From positions 1 through 35,465 of the forward strand of contig JAAUUT010000054.1 in the NCBI GenBank assembly GCA_012031035.1: DNA of 35,465 nucleotides, read 5' to 3'. Shown piece by piece: positions 8,397 through 16,471 of the stretch. This DNA is from Candidatus Altimarinota bacterium. GTDB taxonomy: Bacteria > Cyanobacteriota > Cyanobacteriia > Cyanobacteriales > Microcystaceae. The stretch's first letter is position 1. Each line of letters opens with the position of its first letter. The translations under genes and the position numbers were made by a program. The notes beneath the pieces are model-generated. The model saw only the letters and a program-made list of their open reading frames with translations. It was not told where the DNA came from and ran no database searches.

Positions 8397-9725
8397 ATGG
8401 ACAAAAATCGCACAATAATGAAACGAAACGCAGCGTTTTTTTATTTTATTGGGAAACGCTGTGGGATCTCACCCACGGCAATTGCTACTTATCTAGTAAC
8501 ATTATTAACGATTTCTATCGGGTTGGGTTCTCATTTATGTACTATGGTTTGGGCGGCTAGTCCTAATCCGGTCATTCAATCCGATCCCTCGCTCAAACAA
8601 GCCAAGCCTAATATGCAACTCATCAATGCCAATCTCCAATTTGGTTTGAAGCTCTTCTCAACCATTGCTAAAAGTAATGGCGATAGTAATATTTTTGTCT
8701 CGCCGACAAGTATCGCGATCGCGCTATCAATGCTCTACAATGGCGCTAGCGGTACGACTCAACAGGAAATGACAGCCGCAATGTCTTTGGCGGGACTCGA
8801 TCCTAAAATTCTCAATGAAGCTAACCAATCCCTACAAGAAACCCTCAAAAACCCAGATCCAAATGTTAGCGTTGCGATCGCAAATTCTCTGTGGTCGAGA
8901 GAAGGATTCTCGTTTCGGCATCAATTTTTGAGAGTGGCTCGTCAATTTTACGACGCACAAGTTACGAGTTTAGATTTTGCGAGTCCTGATGCCGTAGGAA
9001 TAATCAATCAATGGGTGGACGAAAATACTCAAGGAAAAATTACTCGCATCATAGAGCGTCTCGATCCCAATGACGTACTGTTTTTGATTAATGCCGTCTA
9101 TTTTAAGGGAAGTTGGACAAATCCATTCGATACAAAACTAACTGCTCAACAGCCATTTTATTTAACTAACGGGACATCCAAACAGCATCCCCTTATGTCT
9201 CGTCAAGGAAAATATCGCTATTATGAAAACCAACAGTTTCAGGCAGTTAGGTTGCCCTATGGAAAGAATCAACTGAGTATGTATGTTTTTCTTCCTACAA
9301 AGAATAGCAATTTAAATAGTTTTTTAGGACAATTAAACCCTCAAAATTGGAATCAATGGATTTCTCAATTTAAAGAACGAAAAGGCTTGGTTAAAATTCC
9401 GCGATTTAAATTACAGTATGAAATTGAACTCAAAAATGCGCTGGTTGCTTTAGGAATGAAAACGATGTTTGACGAAGCGAAAGCCGATTTTGCCGATTTA
9501 ACTTCTGAAAAAGTGAAAGTTGATAGCGTCAAACATAAAACCTTTGTGGAGGTGAATGAAGAAGGAACCGAAGCTGCTGGCGTTACTTCTATCGGCATGC
9601 AAGTTACTTCAGCCGCACCCACAACCGAACCTTTTACTATGGTAGTGGATCGCCCTTTCTTATGTGCTATTCGCGACGATCGCACTGGAACGATTTTATT
9701 TATGGGTAAGATTGTTAATCCGTGA
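8397..9725 (+). CDS. Exported serpin (serine protease inhibitor family)
   Basis: Serpins trap proteases by a suicide conformational change after cleavage of an exposed loop. The 442-residue protein has an N-terminal hydrophobic segment (about 26-52, ending near VWAAS) that looks like a signal peptide. It then has the whole serpin fold from about residue 70, including NAVYFKGSW. The hinge FVEVNEEGTEAAGVTS (383-398) keeps the small-residue pattern needed for loop insertion. Alignment by hand puts the scissile bond near Thr404-Ser405, so the target protease is not a trypsin-type enzyme if this is right. The C-terminus DRPFLCAIRDDRTGTILFMGKI is canonical. The ATG at 8397 directly abuts the fbaA terminator and has no ribosome binding site; the ATG at 8418 is an alternative. 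It probably acts in the periplasm or outside the cell. Confidence 0.93.
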   Translation: MDKNRTIMKRNAAFFYFIGKRCGISPTAIATYLVTLLTISIGLGSHLCTMVWAASPNPVIQSDPSLKQAKPNMQLINANLQFGLKLFSTIAKSNGDSNIFVSPTSIAIALSMLYNGASGTTQQEMTAAMSLAGLDPKILNEANQSLQETLKNPDPNVSVAIANSLWSREGFSFRHQFLRVARQFYDAQVTSLDFASPDAVGIINQWVDENTQGKITRIIERLDPNDVLFLINAVYFKGSWTNPFDTKLTAQQPFYLTNGTSKQHPLMSRQGKYRYYENQQFQAVRLPYGKNQLSMYVFLPTKNSNLNSFLGQLNPQNWNQWISQFKERKGLVKIPRFKLQYEIELKNALVALGMKTMFDEAKADFADLTSEKVKVDSVKHKTFVEVNEEGTEAAGVTSIGMQVTSAAPTTEPFTMVVDRPFLCAIRDDRTGTILFMGKIVNP

Positions 9726-9780
9726 ATAGGAATTGGTGACTGGTGACTGGGGATTAGGGAATAGGCAATAAGGAATGGAG
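9726..9780. repeat. Degenerate short tandem repeat in convergent spacer
   Basis: GGTGACT occurs twice in tandem (about 9735-9748), followed by GGGGATTAGGGAATAGG-like variants. It fills part of the 118-bp space between the convergent serpin and SMP-30 genes. A weak GAAGAA/TTCTTC hairpin follows at about 9785-9806 and could serve as a shared terminator. Confidence 0.4.
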
Positions 9781-9843
9781 TAAGAAGAATTTATAGATTT
9801 TCTTCCTTGTTTCCAAAGTCTTCCTACACTTCCTACTCACCAA

Positions 9844-10818
9844 TCATCGACATCCCGATTGCTCGATCGCGATTCGATAAATACTGGTTCTAGCAGTAAT
9901 ATATAGGCTGCGATAATCTGAACCTCCCCAAGCTAGATTAGCGGGTTCTTCTGGAAGTTTTATAGTTGCTAGTTGTTTTCCCGTTGCAGAGAAGATTTTT
10001 AGTCCTTCTGGGGTGGTAAGGTATAAGTTGCCTTGAGTATCTACTTTCATGCCATCGACGTTCGTTCTGGCGAAAACTTGAGCGTCCGTTAACGTTCCAT
10101 CGGATTGCACTCGATAGCGCATCAATACTTTTAAATCGCGATCGCTACTGCCAACATAAAGATATTGTTCGTCGGGTGAAAATGCAAGTCCGTTTGGATA
10201 AATTAAATCTGAAGCTAATAAAGTTAGATTGCCATCATAATAACGATAAATGCCATTGACTTTTTGCTCTTTTTGTAAATCGTCGTTTAATTTAGACAAG
10301 CCATAAGGCGGATCGGTAAAATAAATTGCACCATCAGACTTAACGACGAGATCGTTAGGGCTATTGAGGCGTTTTCCTTGGTAGGAATCGATAATTTTCT
10401 GTTTTTGTCCATCTTTGGCGAGTCGAACTACAGCGCGATCGCCGTGTTGGGCAAAGATAATATTTCCTTTTTTATCATAAGTAATTCCATTAGAACCGCG
10501 CGGATTTCTTTTGGGAGGCGAACCTAAATAACCACTATTTTCTAAAAAGATCGAAGTTGTTCCATCGGAATCGAGTCGATAGATTTTGTTAGAAGGAATA
10601 TCGCTAAAAATTAAATAACCTTCGCGAGTCCATAAAGGGCCTTCTGTAAATTTAAATCCACCTGCGAGCTTTTCTACTACTAGGTTATCGGGTAAAATAG
10701 TATTAGCTGCGCGATCGAGAATATTGACTGAGGCGTTAACAATCGTTTGCGAGATCGCTATTTGATTGCCACTAAAAATAATAATTGATGCACTAATTAA
10801 GCTGAGAATTCTTGGCAT
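9844..10818 (-). CDS. Exported SMP-30/gluconolactonase-like beta-propeller
   Basis: The protein has 324 residues with a signal peptide (MPRILSLISASIIIFSGNQIAIS) and a six-bladed propeller of the SMP-30/gluconolaconase/LRE group. Likely metal ligands are in FTEGPLW (Glu), NSPNDLVV (Asn), YPNGLAFSPDE (Asn) and the final NVDGMKVD (Asp), in the expected order. Family members hydrolyse lactones or related esters using a divalent metal; the actual substrate cannot be told. The export signal means it works outside the cytosol. The frame extends to a TTG at 10842, but the ATG at 10818 gives a clean signal peptide, so I chose it. It is divergent from the acyl-AMP ligase gene and convergent with the serpin gene. 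Confidence 0.88.
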   Translation of the reverse strand: MPRILSLISASIIIFSGNQIAISQTIVNASVNILDRAANTILPDNLVVEKLAGGFKFTEGPLWTREGYLIFSDIPSNKIYRLDSDGTTSIFLENSGYLGSPPKRNPRGSNGITYDKKGNIIFAQHGDRAVVRLAKDGQKQKIIDSYQGKRLNSPNDLVVKSDGAIYFTDPPYGLSKLNDDLQKEQKVNGIYRYYDGNLTLLASDLIYPNGLAFSPDEQYLYVGSSDRDLKVLMRYRVQSDGTLTDAQVFARTNVDGMKVDTQGNLYLTTPEGLKIFSATGKQLATIKLPEEPANLAWGGSDYRSLYITARTSIYRIAIEQSGCR

Positions 10819-10935
10819 AATAGTAATTTCTGTAAGTCTCAAACAAACGGTCGTAAGAAATCATACACAAATAAATGAGGTACAGTTTTTAGGAATACTT
10901 AACATTTATAGGTTGTAACTAAAAGTGAAAGCTTC

Positions 10936-10944
10936 TGCTATAGT
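10936..10944 (+). promoter_or_regulatory. Candidate extended -10 promoter for the acyl-AMP ligase gene
   Basis: TGCTATAGT fits an extended -10 element (TGnTATAAT) and lies 33 bases upstream of the ATG, in the 158-bp divergent spacer. No good -35 box is visible; GTAACT is 18 bases upstream. Confidence 0.4.
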
Positions 10945-10976
10945 AGTGAACCGATGAATCTATACTTGCGATAGGA

Positions 10977-12893
10977 ATGTCAACAAAGACCGTTAACTAC
11001 TCAAATTTAGTAGAATTACTGTGCGATCGCGCTCAAAAAATTCCTCAAAAAACGGCTTTTACCTTTCTCAAAGACGGAGAAACCCAATCGGTTGACCTTA
11101 CTTATCAAGCATTAGATCGACAAGCAAAAGCGATCGCCGCTCAACTTCAATCCCTCAACATTAAAAAGGGCGATTGCCCAAGGGGCAGCGGCTTCGCCGA
11201 TCGCGTTATTTTAGTTTATCCTTTTGATGGCGCTCTAGAATTTATTGCGGCTTTCTTTGGCTGCTTGTATGCAGGGGTTATTGCAGTTCCTAGCTATCCA
11301 CCACAAAATCGCTTCGCGTTGCGAGATCTGCAATCTCGTCTCGTTTCGTGTCAATCCCAAATTATCTTAACGAGTAAGTCTTTTCTAGGAAAGCTCAAAA
11401 GTCAATTGATTGCGTCAGAAACAGACCCAATCTTTAAGGCGCTACATTGGTTGGCGACGGACGATATTTCTCTTATCCTTGCTGATGATTGGTCGGGAGT
11501 GAAATGCGATCGCGATAGTCTAGCCTTCCTACAATATACTTCTGGTTCTACAGGCGTTCCTAAAGGCGTAATGGTAACTCACGATTGTATCCTCCACAAT
11601 CAAGAAACCCTCAGACTAGCATTCGGACATAACGAGCGATCGCTTGGGGTAGGATGGTTGCCATTATTTCACGATATGGGATTGATCGGCAATGTCATCC
11701 AAGCCGTTTATTTAGGTGCTTCCTGCGTTCTCATGTCGCCGATTTCTTACGTACAAAAGCCGATACGATGGTTAGAAGCTATTTCTCGTTACCAAGTAAC
11801 AACTAGCGGCGCGCCTAATTTTGCTTATGACTTGCTATCGCGTCGCGCCACACCAGAACAAATCGCCCATCTCGATTTAAGCAGTTGGAAGGTTGCTTTT
11901 TGTGGGGCCGAACCGATACGTATCGAAACGATAAACCAATTTGAGGCAAAGTTTGCGCCTTGTGGGTTTCGTCGGGAAGCTTTTTATCCTTGCTACGGGA
12001 TGGCGGAAGCAACGTTATTCGTGACGGGAGGCGATTATACAAAACAGCCAGTCGTTAAATACATTGAAAAAGCGGCTTTGGAGAAGAATCGCGTCGTTTT
12101 GGCCAAGGAAGCGAAAGAGGGAGTTAAAACAATTGTTGGTTGCGGTCGAACTTGGTTAGATAGTAAAGTGGCGATCGTCGCTCCCGAAACCTTAACTCAA
12201 TGTTTACCCAACAAAATTGGCGAGATCTGGGTTGCTGGCGGCGGCGTTGGTAAAGGATACTGGCAGCTAGACGAAGAAAGCGATCGCACGTTCAATGCTT
12301 ATCTTAAAGATACGGGGGAAGGGCCGTTTTTAAGAACGGGCGATTTAGGATTTGTGCAAGATGGCGAACTCTTTATTACAGGACGCTGTACCGATCTTAT
12401 GGTTTTGTGGGGCTTCAATCATTATCCCCAATATATAGAAGAGACAGTAGAAAAATGTCATCCCGCTTTACGGATTGGTGCTGGTGCGGCATTTGCCGTT
12501 GATGTTGCAGGAGAAGATAAACTGGTGATTGTGAATGAAATCGATCGCACTTATCGACAGAATTTAGTTGTTGATGAAGTTGTAGAAGCGATTCGCTGGC
12601 AAGTCTTTCAGGATCATTTTATCGATGTTCATGCGATCGCATTACTAAAAACAGGTAGTTTGCCTAAAACTTCTAGCGGAAAGGTGCAACGGAAGGTTTG
12701 TAAGGAAAAGTTTCTAGAAGGAAGTTTGGATATTGTAGGAGAATGGCGCTTGCAAGGGCAAAGCGATATGATTGTGTTGATTAATCGCTATTTGAATCCT
12801 ATGACGCATTTAAGGCGGTATTCGCTTTTATTTGGGGGACGAATGAGACGGTTTTTGTATTGGTTGATGAAAGAGAAAAATCGCGATCGCTAA
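10977..12893 (+). CDS. Fatty acyl-AMP ligase (FAAL) family adenylating enzyme
   Basis: FAALs activate fatty acids as acyl-adenylates and pass them to an acyl carrier protein rather than to CoA. The 638-residue protein has the ATP loop YTSGSTGVPKG (about 187-197), the FAAL-type LPLFHDMGLIG, YGMAEATLFVTGG, the hinge motif LRTGDLGF and the C-terminal TSSGKVQRK Lys loop. Its length exceeds the usual 580-600 residues because of a basic tail (about 600-638). A nine-residue stretch (67-75) interrupts the conserved KGDRVILVYP motif; it is encoded by a palindromic insert described separately. Upstream TAGGA lies very close to the ATG. No carrier-protein or polyketide genes are next to it, so the acceptor is unknown; membrane lipid, hydrocarbon or secondary-metabolite roles are all possible. 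Confidence 0.9.
   Translation: MSTKTVNYSNLVELLCDRAQKIPQKTAFTFLKDGETQSVDLTYQALDRQAKAIAAQLQSLNIKKGDCPRGSGFADRVILVYPFDGALEFIAAFFGCLYAGVIAVPSYPPQNRFALRDLQSRLVSCQSQIILTSKSFLGKLKSQLIASETDPIFKALHWLATDDISLILADDWSGVKCDRDSLAFLQYTSGSTGVPKGVMVTHDCILHNQETLRLAFGHNERSLGVGWLPLFHDMGLIGNVIQAVYLGASCVLMSPISYVQKPIRWLEAISRYQVTTSGAPNFAYDLLSRRATPEQIAHLDLSSWKVAFCGAEPIRIETINQFEAKFAPCGFRREAFYPCYGMAEATLFVTGGDYTKQPVVKYIEKAALEKNRVVLAKEAKEGVKTIVGCGRTWLDSKVAIVAPETLTQCLPNKIGEIWVAGGGVGKGYWQLDEESDRTFNAYLKDTGEGPFLRTGDLGFVQDGELFITGRCTDLMVLWGFNHYPQYIEETVEKCHPALRIGAGAAFAVDVAGEDKLVIVNEIDRTYRQNLVVDEVVEAIRWQVFQDHFIDVHAIALLKTGSLPKTSSGKVQRKVCKEKFLEGSLDIVGEWRLQGQSDMIVLINRYLNPMTHLRRYSLLFGGRMRRFLYWLMKEKNRDR
11175..11201 (+). repeat. 27-bp palindromic insert in frame within the FAAL gene
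   Basis: The insert starts TGCCCAAGGGGCA (TGCCC pairs with GGGCA) and continues with GGCTTCGCC (GGC pairs with GCC). It is bounded on both sides by CGAT (11171-11174 and 11198-11201), like a 4-bp target duplication. Removing it restores KGD-RVILVYP, the expected family sequence. It adds residues CPRGSGFAD without breaking the frame. Confidence 0.7.
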
Positions 12894-13086
12894 ATTTTGT
12901 ATGTCTGACATCATCTCTTTAATTAACGCGAGTAACTATTGCCGAGGCATTTTAAAACGCAATGAAATTGATACAATAAGCGATCGCTTCGACAGTTCTT
13001 GTATTTGTTGATGAGCGATCGCAATATTTTATAATTATCCTTTTAGCAAGTCGTCGCGAAAAATAAAAATAAAAAACTAACTATAG

Positions 13087-14661
13087 ATGAAAAGATTACG
13101 CTTTCTATTGCTGGCGATTTTTGCTGTTCTTTTAACTACCTTACCTGCTGTTGGAGCCGATCGCATTCTTTTTTATTTTGGCCCTTTAAATTTTTCGGTT
13201 GCGGTTGATTCCCTAGAAACCTTTGCTAAGGAGGGTAAAGTCAATAAAGATTTAGCATTTTACCTCAATCGTTTGAGTTCCCCACAACAAGAACAGTTTC
13301 GCAAGTTCTTACAATCGCGTTTTGAGGTGAATCCGAGAACGATTTATCGATTTGCGCAAAGTTCGGTGGGAGAAGAATTATTAAAAGATGTCGGCGAATT
13401 TATTAATATTCCTAAAAATCAGAACGGTTTTTATGGATTGCGAGGATCGTTAATACAAGCTGTCATGAAATCGAAAAGTATTAATGCGATCGAATTAATG
13501 CGCAAGTTTCCCACCGATATGCAACTCAATACCCAAAATATTATGGAGTTCGTTGGGGAAATGTCCACCATGGTTGACAAAACTAAAACATTAATCGCGC
13601 AACTCGATCGCATGACGGTAGTGCAAACGAAGTCTCAATTGCCTGTCGATTCTGCCGTTGATATCAGAAAAGCTGGTAACTTCAAGACTTCGTTGCAAAC
13701 GATCGCCCTCTATGATTCTAAACGGGAGCGCCAGATAACGATCGATCTATACTTACCCGAATTAACCCAAACTCAAACGCCCATTATTGTTATTTCTAAT
13801 GGTATCGGTGCGGGACGCGATCGCTTTGACGATTTGGCACTACATTTAGCGTCTCATGGATTTGCCGTTGTCATTCCTGACCATCCCGGCAGCGACTATC
13901 AAAGACAACAGGATTTTTATGCAGGATTATACCAAGATAACTTCGATGCGACGGAATTTCGCGATCGCCCACTTGATGTCACTTTCATACTCGACGAACT
14001 CGAAAAGCGCAACCCATCCCAATTTCAAAATCGATTAAACTTACAACAAGTCGGCGTATTTGGTTACTCGTTTGGCGGTGCAACTGCTATATCCTTAGCT
14101 GGTGGGACGTTAGACTATCCACAACTCGAACGAGATTGCACGACACAAACTCGCTTACTCAATATCTCTCTTTATTATCAGTGTCGCGCCTTAGAAATTT
14201 CGCGACAAGACCTTAGTTTGCAAGATTCTCGCATCAAAGCTATCTATCTTTTCGTTCCCTTTAGCAACAGTCTTTTTGGGAAAACCGGGATGAGTGGGGT
14301 TAAGATTCCTACAATGTGGCAAGCGGCAGCAGAAGATATTATCACGCCGTTAATCTCAGAACAAATGCCAGGGTTTGCAGATCTCATCGCTTCCGATAAA
14401 TACTTTGCCGTCTCGCGAGGATTGCCTCATGCGTGGATATTGCTCCCTTTAACGCAAGGCATAACGAATCAGTCAATTTCTAAAGACGAAGCTACTGCGA
14501 TCGCGCGCGACTATCAAAACATTCTTACCGTAGCATTTTTTAAAACCTATCTCGCCCAAGCAAAAGAATACCGAAGTTACTTAAATACTTCTTATTTTAA
14601 GACCATCGCCCAAGCCCCTTTTAGTCTTAGTTTAGTGCGATCGCTTCCCGAACGAGAGTAA
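13087..14661 (+). CDS. Exported alpha/beta hydrolase with DUF1400-type N-terminal domain
   Basis: The protein has 524 residues with a signal peptide (first 24 residues, ending PAVGA). It has an N-terminal helical domain of about 130 residues (RILFYFGPLNFSVAVDSLETF, typical of DUF1400) and a C-terminal alpha/beta-hydrolase domain. The nucleophile elbow is GYSFGG with Ser328. The oxyanion region is ISNGIGAGRDRF near 240, and His448 in GLPHAW is the likely catalytic His. The hydrolase part resembles the dienelactone/platelet-activating-factor-acetylhydrolase type. The substrate is unknown; an ester or lipid in the periplasm is a fair guess. The start ATG is followed by a proper signal peptide, so it is secure. 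It follows the FAAL gene after 193 bp with two HIP1 sites, so an operon is uncertain. Confidence 0.88.
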   Translation: MKRLRFLLLAIFAVLLTTLPAVGADRILFYFGPLNFSVAVDSLETFAKEGKVNKDLAFYLNRLSSPQQEQFRKFLQSRFEVNPRTIYRFAQSSVGEELLKDVGEFINIPKNQNGFYGLRGSLIQAVMKSKSINAIELMRKFPTDMQLNTQNIMEFVGEMSTMVDKTKTLIAQLDRMTVVQTKSQLPVDSAVDIRKAGNFKTSLQTIALYDSKRERQITIDLYLPELTQTQTPIIVISNGIGAGRDRFDDLALHLASHGFAVVIPDHPGSDYQRQQDFYAGLYQDNFDATEFRDRPLDVTFILDELEKRNPSQFQNRLNLQQVGVFGYSFGGATAISLAGGTLDYPQLERDCTTQTRLLNISLYYQCRALEISRQDLSLQDSRIKAIYLFVPFSNSLFGKTGMSGVKIPTMWQAAAEDIITPLISEQMPGFADLIASDKYFAVSRGLPHAWILLPLTQGITNQSISKDEATAIARDYQNILTVAFFKTYLAQAKEYRSYLNTSYFKTIAQAPFSLSLVRSLPERE

Positions 14662-14682
14662 AACTCTACCATTGTCGTTAAA

Positions 14683-15090
14683 TTATTGTCGATCTTGTAC
14701 TGTGCTTAAACCTAAAATATAAGGAAGTAATCGAGCAATATTTCTAGCATCGTCAATGCCGCGATGATGGGTTCCTATCAAATTTAATCCTGCTAATTCA
14801 AGCGCTTGTGCCATCCCATAACGTTTTTTTAAGTTTTGATTTTCTGTAAATAGATGTTTGAGGTTAATATGTTCGCTAGCAATGGGATAGGGAATTTTAT
14901 GAAATTTACTATCTTGCTCGAATTGTTTGCGATCGTAATCTCCCCAAGACCCAAAAATGATATTAGAATATTGTAATTGCCATTGTTTAAAACGCGCGAT
15001 CGCATCTGAATAGACCTCCGCACCATCGACTTCGGCTTGAGTAATTGAAATACATCCTGCTGTTAAAAAGGCTGGCTTTGTCACGAGCAT
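14683..15090 (-). pseudogene. 5'-truncated 3'-5' exonuclease (DEDDh, ERI1/KapD-like)
   Basis: The 135-residue frame matches the C-terminal two thirds of the ERI1-like exonuclease family. It contains ITQAEVD, the second acidic motif in FGSWGDYDRKQF, and HHRGIDDARNIARLLPYILG with the general-base His and final Asp. The first motif (DxE in IVDLEAT-type sequence), needed for the metal site, should lie 50-60 residues further N-terminal. There is no matching sequence upstream on this strand; the DNA there carries another ORF on the opposite strand only 13 bp away. A 5' deletion or replacement is therefore likely and the product would be inactive. A small intact non-catalytic protein is possible but less likely. 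Confidence 0.75.
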
Positions 15091-15103
15091 TGAGCCTGAA
15101 TGA

Positions 15104-15364
15104 TTGTACGAGCTAGAAATTAGACGAAAAGAAATTGAAGATCTTTTTGGAATATCACTTGAAATTTTGACTTTTGAGCAGTGGGTTAAAGAACAGTTCG
15201 ATCGCGCTTTAGCGGAAAATATTGTAACCGAACAAATGCTTTCTTCTGCTTGGATTACAGCTTATACAGAATCGTTGACACAACGACGCAGAGATATTAC
15301 ACCAATCGATGAGCAATGTTACCAATGGCTATTTACACTCAAGATACTTTTAGCGAGAGAGTAG
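15104..15364 (+). CDS. Small orphan protein, unknown
   Basis: The frame encodes 86 residues, charged and probably helical (MYELEIRRKEIEDLFGISLE..., FEQWVKEQFDRALAEN...). It starts at TTG directly after an in-frame TGA; no in-frame ATG exists near the front. An ATG at 15100 is one base out of frame. Removing one base would give MIYELEIRR, so a frameshift at the start is possible. It abuts the truncated exonuclease on one side, and its stop codon is immediately followed by the MITE-like element. It may be a remnant of a larger gene. I do not recognise the family. Confidence 0.45.
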   Translation: MYELEIRRKEIEDLFGISLEILTFEQWVKEQFDRALAENIVTEQMLSSAWITAYTESLTQRRRDITPIDEQCYQWLFTLKILLARE

Positions 15365-15475
15365 TAAGCTGTTCAACATTTAGGCTGCCATAAAAGTTGG
15401 ACTCTGAGACTGGGAGAGAGTTTTAAGAAGTCTTTCTTCACTCATCAATAGGAAATCTAGATGTGGAACAGCTTA
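15365..15475. mobile_element. 111-bp MITE-like element with terminal inverted repeats
   Basis: Positions 15365-15383 and 15457-15475 are inverted repeats matching at 17 of 19 positions (outer part TAAGCTGTTC / GAACAGCTTA). The outermost TA on each side could be a TA target duplication, as made by IS630/Tc1-mariner transposases. The 73-bp core has no coding capacity. It sits right after the stop codon of the small ORF and 117 bp from larE's 3' end. Confidence 0.6.
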
Positions 15476-15591
15476 GAACTAATAAGATTACAAAAACTGT
15501 AAGATAGCTTTTTCTACATAACCTTTTTGACAAGAAATAAAACCAATTTTTTTTGACAATTTAACGAGCAAATTCAAATAAGTCTAGCTGA

Positions 15592-16416
15592 TTAACGAAT
15601 AGATGAATCTAGAACTTGATTGAGTTTACCGCTACGATAGCCTTCTAAATCTAGGGTAACGTACATAAATCCATAGCCTTGAAAAGCTGCTACAAGTTGG
15701 GGTAAATCGGTAGCCAAAATAAAATCCTTAATTTTGTCTGGCATTAACTCAATTTTGGCGGTATCTCCTTCGGAACGAACGCGCAGATTTTTCCATCCTA
15801 ACTTGCGTAAATAAATCTCTGCTCGTCCAACTCGTTGCAATTTAGCAACAGTAATTTCTTCGCCGTAGGGAAAGCGAGAACTCAGACAGGGTTGCGCAGG
15901 TTTATCCCACCACGATAGTCCCAATTGTTGAGAGAGTTGGCGAACTTCTGCTTTGCTAATATTCACCTCTGCTAGAGGCGATCGCGCGCCTCTTTCTTTT
16001 GCTGCCTGAATTCCTGGTCTATAATCTTTAAGGTCGTCTGCGTTAACTCCATCGACGACATAAGGATAGCCTAGCTGTATGGCGATTGGTTTTAACGTGT
16101 CGTGAAGTTCGCTTTTACAGAAGTAGCAACGGTTAACGGGGTTGGTTGTATAGTTAGGATTGTCCATTTCATGAGTTTCTATTAACTCGTGGCGAATCCC
16201 TATCTTATCTGCTTGAATTTGTGCGTCGTCTAACTCTTCTGGTAGTAATGATGGGGAAACTGCCGTAATTGCTAAAGCGCGATCGCCCAATACATCATAA
16301 GCGATTTTGGCGACTAAGCTGCTATCTATGCCTCCAGAGTAAGCGATTAGCGCTCGCTCCATTTCAGCAAAAATTATTTTTAGTTGTGCTAACTTTTGTT
16401 CGATCTCATGAGACAT
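15592..16416 (-). CDS. larE: ATP-dependent sacrificial sulfur transferase LarE
   Basis: LarE uses ATP to activate a pyridinium dinucleotide and donates sulfur from its own cysteine, making the thiocarboxylates of the nickel-pincer cofactor of lactate racemase-type enzymes. The 274-residue protein has the PP-loop SGGIDSS (27-33), CYFC (97-100) and PCLSSRFPYG. Cys177 aligns with the sacrificial Cys176 of the characterised enzyme. Length and motifs are complete. No larA, larB or larC gene is next to it, so its partner enzyme is elsewhere or different. The ATG start is followed by the usual helix before the PP-loop. The pentapeptide-repeat gene lies 55 bp upstream on the same strand and might share its transcript. 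Confidence 0.93.
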   Translation of the reverse strand: MSHEIEQKLAQLKIIFAEMERALIAYSGGIDSSLVAKIAYDVLGDRALAITAVSPSLLPEELDDAQIQADKIGIRHELIETHEMDNPNYTTNPVNRCYFCKSELHDTLKPIAIQLGYPYVVDGVNADDLKDYRPGIQAAKERGARSPLAEVNISKAEVRQLSQQLGLSWWDKPAQPCLSSRFPYGEEITVAKLQRVGRAEIYLRKLGWKNLRVRSEGDTAKIELMPDKIKDFILATDLPQLVAAFQGYGFMYVTLDLEGYRSGKLNQVLDSSIR

Positions 16417-16471
16417 AGTTCTACTTCTATTAATTATTCTTTAATTTTAAAAAATTTATTTTAAGTTGTGC

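Noticed and set aside
10977..14661. Polyketide or lipopeptide biosynthetic cluster around the acyl-AMP ligase
   Set aside because: No carrier protein, ketosynthase or NRPS module is adjacent; the next gene is an exported hydrolase separated by 193 bp.
14683..15475. Toxin-antitoxin or defence pair
   Set aside because: The exonuclease lacks its first catalytic motif, the small ORF has no recognisable antitoxin or toxin motif, and the two genes do not share a strand.
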